Part shown: in pieces, positions 27,544-35,489 of the stretch
How positions within the stretch are numbered: the first letter of the stretch is position 1
Layout of the letters: the number at the start of each line of letters is the position of its first letter
Made by a program: the position numbers and the translations under genes
From: Planktotalea sp.
GTDB lineage: Bacteria; Pseudomonadota; Alphaproteobacteria; Rhodobacterales; Rhodobacteraceae
Direction of reading: 5' to 3'
Assembly: GCF_018607995.1 (NCBI RefSeq)
Contig: NZ_JABBAL010000002.1
Coordinates: forward strand, 67,733 to 112,006
Length of the DNA: 44,274 nt
The notes under the pieces: model-generated
Databases searched by the model: none
Told to the model about the DNA's origin: nothing
What the model saw: only the letters and a program-made list of their open reading frames with translations

Positions 27544-28015
27544 TCAGTTTTGCACGACGATCTGCGTGTTCTTGGACCCGTGCTTCTTCACCAAAGAAAA
27601 CAACACCGCCACGTTTGAGGTAGGAAGCCGCATGCAGCGCACAAATGCAGGCCGCCCAAGCCGCAAGGTTTGATTGGTCCCATGCGCTATGTAATCGCCG
27701 CGAAAGAAAATCGAATAGGGCACCAGCGCGTTGTTGTAGAGGCTGGATTTGTGATAACGCGACAGGTTTTTCGGTGAATAACTCCCGCGCGGCGTATACT
27801 TGCCTTTGCGCGCAGTTGAGACAGGCCAACTGCAGATCACTTACCATGCAGTATCACCGTCATGGCTTGACTGGACACATCGACTTTGGCCACCAGCGAT
27901 GCCGCGTGCACGGTCATTGGCATGCAAGGCGATCAGACTCGGCTCCGGAAAAGCCTGCAAAGGCTATCGCCAAAGCGAGCGAAATAAGTATCAAAAAAAA
28001 ACCATTTCGGCCCAT
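27544..28015 (-). pseudogene. Second L,D-transpeptidase (YkuD), two frameshifts and ruined active site
   Basis: ATG 28015 opens MGRNGFFLILISLALAIAFAG, a signal peptide. After SDRLA one base is missing (near 27920-27928). The middle, MPMTVHAASLVAKVDVSSQAMTVILHGK, then reads in the next frame, and another missing base near 27843 leads to SWPVSTARKGKYTPRGSYSP and the rest, ending IVVQN at TGA 27546-27544, one base beyond dacB's stop. The histidine part of the YkuD site is kept (IAHGTNQT). The usual SHGCVRL block instead reads FVRCMRL, so Ser, His and Gly are lost beside the cysteine. Two indels plus catalytic-block decay make this non-functional. Confidence 0.85.
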
Positions 28016-28180
28016 CGGCCAAAGGAGCGACTAGAAATCTCGCCCTACCCGAGCCTGCGTAAAATCGTTTTTTTGCACTCGAAAGGGCCAATCGTTAACC
28101 ATGCTCACGCAACTGTCATCGCACCTACCTTAATGTCGCCAAAACAGAAACAATCGTGCACTTCGGAAGCGATTGAAACG

Positions 28181-28214
28181 AAAAAGGCCGCCCATCCAGT
28201 CGGAACAGGCGGCC
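28181..28214 (-). terminator. Rho-independent terminator of the PDH operon
   Basis: GGCCGCC (28186-28192) and GGCGGCC (28208-28214) form a 7-bp GC stem with a 15-base loop. Read on the minus strand it is followed by five T (28185-28181). It lies 22 bases after the lpdA stop. From 28016 to 28180 I see no gene. Confidence 0.8.
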
Positions 28215-28235
28215 AAACAAACCGAATATGCGCGT

Positions 28236-29987
28236 TTAGTGCTTTTTCTTCTTCGGTGGCATCAGGTCGGTGATCGTGCCCTCAAACATTTCCGCTGCGC
28301 AATTCACGGTCTCGGACAAGGTCGGATGCGCATGAATTGTGTGACCAAGGTCCACAGCATCCGCGCCCATCTCGATGGCAAGACCAACTTCGGCAATTAA
28401 GTCACCCGCGTGGACACCCACAATACAGCCTCCGATAACCCGCTGATCTTTGGGGTTAAACAGCAACTTGGTCATCCCCTCAGAGCGCCCATTGGAAAGT
28501 GCCTTGCCAGAGGCCGCCCATGGAAACACGCCCTTCTCGTAAGGGATGCCTTTGGCCTTTGCCTCCGTCTCTGTAACACCGCACCAGGCGACCTCTGGAT
28601 CAGTGTAAGCCACCGACGGAATCAGTTTCGCATCAAAGTGGCGCTTGTGGCCGGCGCAAACTTCTGCAGCGACTTTGCCCTCATGCACGGCTTTATGGGC
28701 AAGCATAGGTTGTCCAACCAGATCGCCAATCGCAAAGATATGCGGCACCCCCGTGCGCTGTTGGCTGTCTACAGCGATAAAGCCGCGCTCGTCGACCGCT
28801 ACACCCGCTTTGTCCGCATCTATCTTCTTGCCATTTGGCATGCGACCTACAGCAACAAGAACCTTGTCGAAGGTATCGGTCGTGACCTTGCCGTTGCTAT
28901 CTTCAAACGTAACTTTCAGCCCCTTCTTTTGGGCCTCCATCGCGGTCACTTTGGTCTTAAGTAAAATGTTTTCGTATCGACCCTTAATGCGGCTGTGCAA
29001 AGGCTTCACGATGTCCTTATCCGCACCTGGAATGATTTGATCCATCAGTTCAACGATAGTCACTTTGCTGCCCAACGCATCATACACGCAGGCCATCTCA
29101 AGCCCGATGATACCGCCGCCCAGAACCAACATCCGCTTGGGGACATCTTTCAGCTCCAACGCACCTGTTGAATCAATGACACGATCATCATCATGCGGCA
29201 GAAAAGGCAGATGCACAGGTTCGGAACCTGCTGCAATAATGCATTGATCAAAGCTGACCGTGGTGACTTTGCCGTCCTCGATCACCTCAATCATGTTTGG
29301 GCCGGTAAAGGTGCCAGCACCTTTCACAGTCGTCACTTTGCGTGCTTTCGCAAGCCCGGTGAGACCACCCGTAAGCTGCTCCACAACGCTATCTTTAAAG
29401 CTGCGCAACTCGTCGAGATCGATCTTCGGCTTGGCAAAGCTGACACCATGCGCGCCCATATCTTCGGCATCGGTAATCACCTTGGCCACATGCAACAGCG
29501 CTTTGGACGGGATACAGCCGACGTTCAGACATACACCGCCTAGGGTCGGGTTTTTCTCGATAAGAACAACCTTTTTACCCAGATCCGCAGCGCGGAACGC
29601 CGCCGTATAGCCACCGGGCCCAGAGCCGAGAACAACCACCTCAGCATGCACATCACCCGCGCCGCTGACTGTGCCCGTCGCGGCAACGGCCGCAGGAACC
29701 TCAATAGTCGCAGGCGCGTCTACAAGCGTGGATTCTGCAGCCACCTCTGCAACAGCACCGTCAAAGCGCATGATCACGCTGCCCATTGAAACCTTGTCGC
29801 CTTCGCTCACAAGGATCTCTTTAACGACACCCGCAGAAGGGGATGGCACTTCCATCGTCGCCTTGTCAGATTCCAACTCGACCAGAGGATCTTCTGCAGC
29901 GACTGTGTCGCCAACCGAAACCAGAACAGTCACAACAGGGATGTCGGTAAATTCACCAATATCAGGAACTTGAATATCCATCGTCAT
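28236..29987 (-). CDS. lpdA: Dihydrolipoyl dehydrogenase (E3) with N-terminal lipoyl domain
   Basis: The 583-residue E3 flavoprotein reoxidises dihydrolipoamide and passes electrons to NAD+. Residues 1-78 are a lipoyl domain (lipoyl lysine at about 42, ESDKATMEV), followed by an Ala/Val-rich linker to ~112. The FAD-binding motif GSGPGG is at 121-126, the redox pair CLNVGC is C153/C158, a second Rossmann motif GGGIIGLE is in the middle, and the catalytic dyad block is HAHPTLSE near the C-terminus. E3 with its own lipoyl domain is typical of PDH operons that carry aceE. The start is ATG 29987 (or 29981, MDIQVPD). It lies 7 bases after aceF, third gene of the operon. Confidence 0.95.
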   Translation of the reverse strand: MTMDIQVPDIGEFTDIPVVTVLVSVGDTVAAEDPLVELESDKATMEVPSPSAGVVKEILVSEGDKVSMGSVIMRFDGAVAEVAAESTLVDAPATIEVPAAVAATGTVSGAGDVHAEVVVLGSGPGGYTAAFRAADLGKKVVLIEKNPTLGGVCLNVGCIPSKALLHVAKVITDAEDMGAHGVSFAKPKIDLDELRSFKDSVVEQLTGGLTGLAKARKVTTVKGAGTFTGPNMIEVIEDGKVTTVSFDQCIIAAGSEPVHLPFLPHDDDRVIDSTGALELKDVPKRMLVLGGGIIGLEMACVYDALGSKVTIVELMDQIIPGADKDIVKPLHSRIKGRYENILLKTKVTAMEAQKKGLKVTFEDSNGKVTTDTFDKVLVAVGRMPNGKKIDADKAGVAVDERGFIAVDSQQRTGVPHIFAIGDLVGQPMLAHKAVHEGKVAAEVCAGHKRHFDAKLIPSVAYTDPEVAWCGVTETEAKAKGIPYEKGVFPWAASGKALSNGRSEGMTKLLFNPKDQRVIGGCIVGVHAGDLIAEVGLAIEMGADAVDLGHTIHAHPTLSETVNCAAEMFEGTITDLMPPKKKKH

Positions 29988-29994
29988 ACCTTCC

Positions 29995-31248
29995 TTACCA
30001 CATCAACTTGCGCATATCGCCAAGCAACCCTTTGAGCGTCACGCAGAACCGCGCCGCCAAAGCGCCATCAACTGCGCGGTGATCATAGGACAAGGACAAA
30101 GGCTGCATCAGACGCGGCATGAACTCTTCACCATTCCAGACAGGCGCCATTTTCGAGCGCGTCAGCCCAAGGATCGCTACTTCTGGTGCATTCACGATAG
30201 GTGTGAACGAGGTACCACCAATGCCGCCCAAGGATGAGATAGTGAAAGTCGCGCCTTGCATATCGGGACCTTTAAGTTTGCCCTCGCGTGCAGCGGCAGA
30301 AAGCTCCATCAGCTCTTTAGAGATCTGCACCAGACCCTTTTTGTCTGCATCTTTAATCACCGGAACCATCAGACCTTGCGGCGTGTCAGCGGCAAAACCG
30401 ATATGATAAAAATTCTTTTTGATCAGCTTGTCGCCATCAGGATGGATAGAAGAGTTAAACTCCCAATGTTCTTTCAAAGCAGAGACTGACGCCTTGATAA
30501 AAAAGGATAAAAGTGTGACGCGATAGCCATTTTCTTTCGCCATCGTATCCATTTCTTTGCGGTATTTATCGAGATCGGTAATATCCGCTTCGTCGTTATG
30601 CGTGACATGTGGAATGTTCAACCAAGAGCGGTGTAGCGCAGGGCCAGACAGCTTCTTGATGCGGGGCATTTCCACATCTTCGACAGTGCCGAATTTGGAG
30701 AAATCAATCACAGGGATCGGTGGAATAAACATGCCACTAGACGCGCTACTAGACGCCACTGGGGCGCCTGTAGACTTGAACGCTTTGGTAATGTCTTCGC
30801 GCAGAATGCGACCCTTACGACCAGTGCCGTTGACCTTCGCCAGATCGATCTCGAGATTACGCGCAAAGGCACGCACGGACGGGCTGGCGTGCGCTTTGCC
30901 AAAGCCTGCGTCCATGACTGACGCTGCTGGTGCAGGCGCCGCCGTTGGAGCAGGTGTCGAAACTGCAGGGGCAGGAGCAGCTGCTGGCGCTTCCGCTGGA
31001 GCCGCCGCGGCGCTCTCACCCTCAAGGATCAAAATCAAGCTGCCCATAGAGACGTTATCGCCTTCGGACACCTTAATTTCTTTAACCACACCCGCCGCAG
31101 AGGACGGCACTTCCATGGTTGCTTTGTCACTCTCCAACTCAACAATTGGGTCTTCAAGCGCGACTGTATCGCCAACGCTTACCAAAACTGTAACCACGGG
31201 AATATCGGTGAAATCACCGATGTCGGGGACTGTTACTTTGATTGTCAT
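29995..31248 (-). CDS. aceF: Pyruvate dehydrogenase E2, dihydrolipoamide acetyltransferase
   Basis: The 417-residue E2 core transfers acetyl from lipoamide to CoA. One lipoyl domain (residues 1-77, lysine at 42) is joined by an Ala/Pro-rich linker to a peripheral-subunit-binding domain at about 121-155 (ASPSVRAFARNLEIDL, GTGRKGRI). The acetyltransferase domain ends in the catalytic block DHRAVDGA (His ~390, Asp ~394). Gammaproteobacterial E2 often has two or three lipoyl domains; this one has one. Its lipoyl domain is very close to that of lpdA. It follows aceE by 21 bases, with an AGGAG site in front of ATG 31248. Confidence 0.95.
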   Translation of the reverse strand: MTIKVTVPDIGDFTDIPVVTVLVSVGDTVALEDPIVELESDKATMEVPSSAAGVVKEIKVSEGDNVSMGSLILILEGESAAAAPAEAPAAAPAPAVSTPAPTAAPAPAASVMDAGFGKAHASPSVRAFARNLEIDLAKVNGTGRKGRILREDITKAFKSTGAPVASSSASSGMFIPPIPVIDFSKFGTVEDVEMPRIKKLSGPALHRSWLNIPHVTHNDEADITDLDKYRKEMDTMAKENGYRVTLLSFFIKASVSALKEHWEFNSSIHPDGDKLIKKNFYHIGFAADTPQGLMVPVIKDADKKGLVQISKELMELSAAAREGKLKGPDMQGATFTISSLGGIGGTSFTPIVNAPEVAILGLTRSKMAPVWNGEEFMPRLMQPLSLSYDHRAVDGALAARFCVTLKGLLGDMRKLMW

Positions 31249-31269
31249 ATTCTTGTCTCCTCTACCCGA

Positions 31270-33927
31270 TTAAACCAAACGGGGGTTCGGCTTCGCGCCG
31301 TCAATGTCGTATTTAGAAAGCGCAGATTTCAGATCTTTCTCCGAAACCGTCCCCTCTTTGAAAAGCTGTACCATCGCGGCGGCGGCAATGTGGTTCGCGT
31401 CCACCTCAAAGAAACGGCGCAGGTTCACACGGCTATCCGAACGGCCATAGCCATCCGTGCCCAAAACCACCAACTCTTGCGGCACATATGCGCGGATCTG
31501 CTCAGCATAGTTCTTCATGTAATCTGTCGCGACAATCACAGGACCTTTGGCCCCGCTCAACGCTTGCGTCACATAAGGCACCTGCGTGTCAGCCAGTGGG
31601 TTCAAACGATTGTGCCGCTCCGCATCCTGCCCGTCGCGCGCCAGCTCGTTAAAGCTGGTAGCGGACCAAATGTCGCTCGTCACGCCAAAGTCTTCCTTCA
31701 GCATCTCCGCCGCTTTCATCGCTTGCACAAGGATCGTGCCAGAACCCATCAAATTCACATGCTTTTTCGTAGGTTTCGCCGTTTTGCTCAGACGATAGAG
31801 GCCTTTGATGATCCCCTCTTCCGCGCCCATCGGCATTTCTGGGTGGCTGTAGTTCTCATTCATAAGTGTCAGATAGAAATACACATCTTCCTGATCCACA
31901 TACATGCGCTGAAGACCATGATGAACCAGCACAGCAACCTCAAAGCTGAACGTCGGATCATAAGAAATACAGTTCGGGATCGTTCCCGCGAGGATATGGG
32001 AATGCCCATCCTCATGCTGCAAACCTTCGCCGTTCAGTGTTGTGCGACCCGCAGTACCGCCCAGCATGAAACCACGCGCGCGGCTATCACCAGCGGCCCA
32101 GCAGAGATCACCAATGCGTTGGAAACCGAACATGGAATAATAGATAAAGAATGGCACCATCGGTACGCCATGGTTGGAGTAAGACGTCGCCGCCGCAATC
32201 CAATCTGCCATCGCGCCCGCTTCGTTAATGCCTTCTTGCAGCACCTGACCGTCGGTGGATTCCTTATAATAGGACATCTGATCGCGGTCTTCCGGGGTGT
32301 AGTTCTGCCCTTTCGGGTTATAAATCCCGACCGAACGGAACAAGCCTTCCATACCAAACGTACGGCTTTCGTCCGGCACGATTGGTACCACTTGCTTACC
32401 CATATTCTTGTCACGCAGAAGCGTTGTCAGGATGCGCACAAACGCCATAGTCGTGGAGATTTCGCGATCTCCCGTGCTCTTTAGTTGAGCATCAAACTTT
32501 TCGAGTGGTGGGATTTGTAAAGATGGCGCATCACGCCATTCACGTTTCGGGAATTCCCCGCCAAGGTCTTTGCGCTTTTCCAGCAAATAGGCTTTCTGCT
32601 GATTGTTGAGCGATACAAACGGCGCCTCCGGCAGATCTTCGTCTGAAATTGGGATCTGAAAACGATCACGAAATGCACGAAGCTGATCTTCGGCCATTTT
32701 CTTTTGCTGATGCGTAGTGTTTTGCCCCTCGCCTGCTGTACCCATACCATAGCCCTTAACGGTTTTCACCAACAAACAAGTCGGCTGACCTTTGGTCTCA
32801 GTCGCACGCTTAAAGGCTGTATAAACCTTTTTCGGCTCATGCCCGCCACGGCGCAACGCCCAAATTTGCTCGTCCGACCAATCCTCAACCAACGCCGCTG
32901 TTTCAGGGTATTTTCCGAAGAAGTGTTTGCGAATGTAGGCCCCATCTTTCGATTTGAAAGTCTGATAGTCACCGTCCACCGTTTCATCCATCAGCTGGCG
33001 CAAACGACCCGTCGTATCCTTCTCAAGCAAAGCATCCCAGCCCTTGCCCCAGAGCAATTTGATGACGTTCCAACCTGCTCCGCGGAAGCCGCCTTCAAGC
33101 TCTTGCACGATTTTACCGTTGCCGCGCACAGGTCCGTCAAGACGCTGCAAGTTGCAGTTCACCACAAAGATCAGGTTGTCGAGACCTTCACGCGCCGCCA
33201 GATCAATTGCGCCGCGCGATTCAGGCTCATCCATCTCACCATCACCGAGGAAAACCCAGACTTTACGGTCCGCCATATCGATATGCCCACGATTGTGCAT
33301 ATATTTCATAAAGCGCGCTTGATAGATTGCCATAAGCGGGCCTAAACCCATAGAAACAGTGGGGAACTGCCAATAATCCGGCATCAACCAAGGATGCGGA
33401 TAAGAGCTCAAACCACCACCATTCACTTCAGATCGGAAGTTGTCCATCTGCTCTTCAGTCAGACGTCCCTCCATGAAAGAGCGTGCGTAAATACCAGGGA
33501 TCACATGGCCTTGAAAGAACACCAGATCGCCGCCGTGGATCGCGGACTTTGAGCGCCAAAAATGGTTCAAACCGATGTCATACATCACCGCAGAACTTGC
33601 GAAGGACGCGATATGCCCGCCGTATTCACTGCTGACCTTATTGCGACGCACAACCGTCGCCATCGCGTTCCAGCGATTAATCGTGCGAATGCGCCACTCC
33701 ATGTCCAGATCACCCGGGACGTCCAATTCATCATCCACCGGAATCGTATTCTGATACGGCGTCGTCGCCGAAAACGGCAGCTGAGCGCCAGCCGCACGGG
33801 CCTGCTGAACCGCTTTGTCGAGCAAATAATGCGCGCGATCCGCGCCATCACGTTCGATCACATCCGATATGGCATCTTGCCATTCTTGCGATTCAGTTGG
33901 GTCAATATCTTGATGATGATCGGTCAT
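31270..33927 (-). CDS. aceE: Pyruvate dehydrogenase E1, homodimeric type
   Basis: The 885-residue thiamine-diphosphate enzyme decarboxylates pyruvate and acetylates the E2 lipoyl group. The ThDP/Mg motif starts GDGEMDEPESRG at residues 228-239 and ends NCN at 257-259. YGMGTAGEGQNTTHQQKK, a homodimer-type E1 loop, follows, and GTAGRTTLNGEGLQHEDGHS carries catalytic histidines. Many Rhodobacteraceae instead use the two-gene alpha/beta E1 (pdhA, pdhB), so an aceE-type operon is worth noting. It is first in aceE-aceF-lpdA. The upstream gap holds an operator-like repeat over the probable promoter. The start ATG 33927 (MTDHHQDIDPTE) is preceded by GGAAGAGGG. Confidence 0.96.
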   Translation of the reverse strand: MTDHHQDIDPTESQEWQDAISDVIERDGADRAHYLLDKAVQQARAAGAQLPFSATTPYQNTIPVDDELDVPGDLDMEWRIRTINRWNAMATVVRRNKVSSEYGGHIASFASSAVMYDIGLNHFWRSKSAIHGGDLVFFQGHVIPGIYARSFMEGRLTEEQMDNFRSEVNGGGLSSYPHPWLMPDYWQFPTVSMGLGPLMAIYQARFMKYMHNRGHIDMADRKVWVFLGDGEMDEPESRGAIDLAAREGLDNLIFVVNCNLQRLDGPVRGNGKIVQELEGGFRGAGWNVIKLLWGKGWDALLEKDTTGRLRQLMDETVDGDYQTFKSKDGAYIRKHFFGKYPETAALVEDWSDEQIWALRRGGHEPKKVYTAFKRATETKGQPTCLLVKTVKGYGMGTAGEGQNTTHQQKKMAEDQLRAFRDRFQIPISDEDLPEAPFVSLNNQQKAYLLEKRKDLGGEFPKREWRDAPSLQIPPLEKFDAQLKSTGDREISTTMAFVRILTTLLRDKNMGKQVVPIVPDESRTFGMEGLFRSVGIYNPKGQNYTPEDRDQMSYYKESTDGQVLQEGINEAGAMADWIAAATSYSNHGVPMVPFFIYYSMFGFQRIGDLCWAAGDSRARGFMLGGTAGRTTLNGEGLQHEDGHSHILAGTIPNCISYDPTFSFEVAVLVHHGLQRMYVDQEDVYFYLTLMNENYSHPEMPMGAEEGIIKGLYRLSKTAKPTKKHVNLMGSGTILVQAMKAAEMLKEDFGVTSDIWSATSFNELARDGQDAERHNRLNPLADTQVPYVTQALSGAKGPVIVATDYMKNYAEQIRAYVPQELVVLGTDGYGRSDSRVNLRRFFEVDANHIAAAAMVQLFKEGTVSEKDLKSALSKYDIDGAKPNPRLV

Positions 33928-33961
33928 GTGTCCCTCTTCCCTAAACAGCGCTGCATGATAT

Positions 33962-34003
33962 TTTAGTTTAATTTAATACTAAACCAAGCTACATCCGTCG
34001 CAA
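33962..34003 (-). promoter_or_regulatory. Probable aceE promoter with overlapping operator
   Basis: On the minus strand TTGCGA (34003-33998), 16 bases, then TAGTAT (33981-33976) resemble -35 and -10 elements about 50 bases before aceE. The -10 lies inside an inverted repeat at 33962-33983 whose outer arms TTTAGT and ACTAAA are exact complements around an AT-only centre of ten bases. A repressor bound here would block RNA polymerase. No regulator gene is present in the window. Confidence 0.55.
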
Positions 34004-34110
34004 AATTCATAGCTTATTCGCTGCATCAAGTCAGTTCGCATGACAGCAAATCAAGTTGTGATCTTGGTACTCAATAAAGATTACCTCAGGTAGACCTTAC
34101 TGCGGGTAGC

Positions 34111-34131
34111 GCTATGCGCACAGCGCATAGC
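34111..34131. repeat. Perfect 9-bp inverted repeat (hairpin)
   Basis: GCTATGCGC (34111-34119) and GCGCATAGC (34123-34131) are exact complements with ACA between. It lies 74 bases beyond the lldD stop and directly beside the second TTTAGT repeat. There is no T-run on the minus strand side, so it is not a classic terminator for lldD. It could act as an mRNA end-stabilising hairpin, a factor-dependent stop or a protein site. Confidence 0.6.
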
Positions 34132-34132
34132 G

Positions 34133-34149
34133 TTTAGTTTAATACTAAA
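34133..34149. promoter_or_regulatory. Second TTTAGT...ACTAAA operator-like repeat
   Basis: TTTAGTTTAATACTAAA has the same arms as the repeat at 33962-33983, but with a 5-base centre. Centre-to-centre distance is about 168 bases, close to a whole number of helical turns, which would allow looping between the two sites. This is inference from sequence alone. The rest of 33928-34204 holds no gene. Confidence 0.5.
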
Positions 34150-34204
34150 TAAAATTCACGCGTTTATCGAAAAAGGCTAAAAAACAAACCAAATCTCTAC
34201 GAAT

Positions 34205-35368
34205 TCACACCCAATCGCCCGAAAAATCTTTTGGGACCATGATAACGTCATTCGTCAGCTCGCCAACATTACGCTTCCCACAAAGCGCCATCGAAGTATC
34301 AAGCTCCTTGTGAATAACCTCTAGGGCTTTCGTAACACCCTCCTGCCCCATCGCGCCAAGGCCATAGATAAAGGCGCGCCCGATATAGGTGCCTTTTGCC
34401 CCCATCGCCAAAGCTTTCAAAACATCCTGACCGGATCGAATACCGCCATCCATATGCACTTCGATCTGATCACCAACCGCATCCAAAATGGGCTGTAGCA
34501 TCTTGATGGAACTCATCGCCCCATCCAGCTGACGCCCACCGTGATTAGACACGACAATCGCATCAGCCCCGACTTTCAGCGCCATTTTCGCATCTTCCGC
34601 GTCCAAAACCCCCTTCAGGATAACTTTACCGCCCCACATCTCTTTGATCTTGGCTATCTTATCCCAATCCAAGGCGGGATCAAACTGCTCCGCGGTCCAA
34701 GAGCTTAACTGAGATGTGTCAGAAATTCCCTCCACATGGCCAACAATATTACCAAATTCGCGGTTTTTGGTGCCCAACATTTGCAAACCCCAAGTCCATT
34801 TGGTCATCAGGTTCGCAATTGTTTTTGGCGTCAACTTGGGTGGGGCAGACAGGCCATTTTTCACATCTTTATGTCGCTGACCCAGAATTTGCAGATCCAG
34901 CGTGATAACCAACGCAGAACACTTCGCCGCCTTCGCGCGCTCGACCAAGCGGCGCACATAATCCTCGTCTTTCATTGCATAAAGCTGGAACCAAAACGGC
35001 TTGTCCGTTTGCTCCGCCACCGCCTCAATCGAGCAAATCGACATCGTCGACAAAGTGAAAGGCACTCCAAACGCCTCTGCCGCTTTCGCGGCTTTGATTT
35101 CCCCATCCGCATGTTGCATTCCGGTCAACCCAACTGGGGCAAGCGCGACGGGCATCGCCACATCCTCGCCAATCATTTGGCTCGCGGTCGAGCGTCCCGT
35201 CATATCAACAGCTACTCTCTGGCGTAGTCGAAGCTGGTCAAAATCAGAGCTATTTTCGCGAAACGTTTGCTCTGTCCAACTGCCGCTTTCCGTGTAGTCA
35301 AAGAACATACGCGGAACACGACGCTCATAAATGCGCTTAAGATCGTTGATTTCTGTGATAACAGTCAT
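34205..35368 (-). CDS. lldD: L-lactate dehydrogenase (FMN, quinone-linked type)
   Basis: The 387-residue FMN TIM-barrel enzyme oxidises L-lactate to pyruvate at the inner membrane, feeding electrons to the quinone pool. Landmarks: RRVPRMFFDYTESGSWTEQT at the start (flavin contact), PVALAPVGLTGM, PFWFQLYAMKD, ALVITLDLQILGQRHKD, KGVLDAEDA, the catalytic SNHGGRQLDGA and HMDGGIRSGQDVLKA. All catalytic residues are present, unlike the paralogue at 3540, so the name is safer here. ATG 35368 (MTVITEINDLKRIYE) has GGAG eight bases upstream. It lies upstream of aceEF-lpdA on the same strand, 277 bases away. Its product is the substrate of that complex. Confidence 0.92.
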   Translation of the reverse strand: MTVITEINDLKRIYERRVPRMFFDYTESGSWTEQTFRENSSDFDQLRLRQRVAVDMTGRSTASQMIGEDVAMPVALAPVGLTGMQHADGEIKAAKAAEAFGVPFTLSTMSICSIEAVAEQTDKPFWFQLYAMKDEDYVRRLVERAKAAKCSALVITLDLQILGQRHKDVKNGLSAPPKLTPKTIANLMTKWTWGLQMLGTKNREFGNIVGHVEGISDTSQLSSWTAEQFDPALDWDKIAKIKEMWGGKVILKGVLDAEDAKMALKVGADAIVVSNHGGRQLDGAMSSIKMLQPILDAVGDQIEVHMDGGIRSGQDVLKALAMGAKGTYIGRAFIYGLGAMGQEGVTKALEVIHKELDTSMALCGKRNVGELTNDVIMVPKDFSGDWV

Positions 35369-35380
35369 GCTAAAACTCCA

Positions 35381-35405
35381 AATTGGTAACTTTTTTTTAC
35401 CAGTT
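35381..35405 (-). promoter_or_regulatory. Operator-like inverted repeat upstream of lldD
   Basis: AATTGGTAA (35381-35389) and TTACCAGTT (35397-35405) are complementary at eight of nine positions around a 7-base T-rich centre. The site lies 13 to 37 bases before the lldD ATG. TGGT...ACCA half-sites are typical of FadR-subfamily GntR regulators such as PdhR and LldR, which sense pyruvate or lactate. The binding protein here is not known. Confidence 0.5.
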
Positions 35406-35423
35406 TTTCCGTAAATGAGCAAA

Positions 35424-35453
35424 CAAAAAGGGCGCCCCATTTTGGCACGCCCT
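35424..35453 (-). terminator. Terminator after trpA
   Basis: On the minus strand AGGGCGTGCC and GGGGCGCCCT form a 10-bp stem with one mismatch around AAAAT, followed by TTTTTG. It is 37 bases beyond the trpA stop and separates trpA from lldD. Confidence 0.75.
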
Positions 35454-35489
35454 CACATTTCTAGAATATCGTTACTGCGGATCAATCCG

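Noticed and set aside
31390..32484. 364-codon open frame antisense to aceE
   Set aside because: Shadow of a clear E1 gene; His- and Arg-rich, with no recognisable motif.
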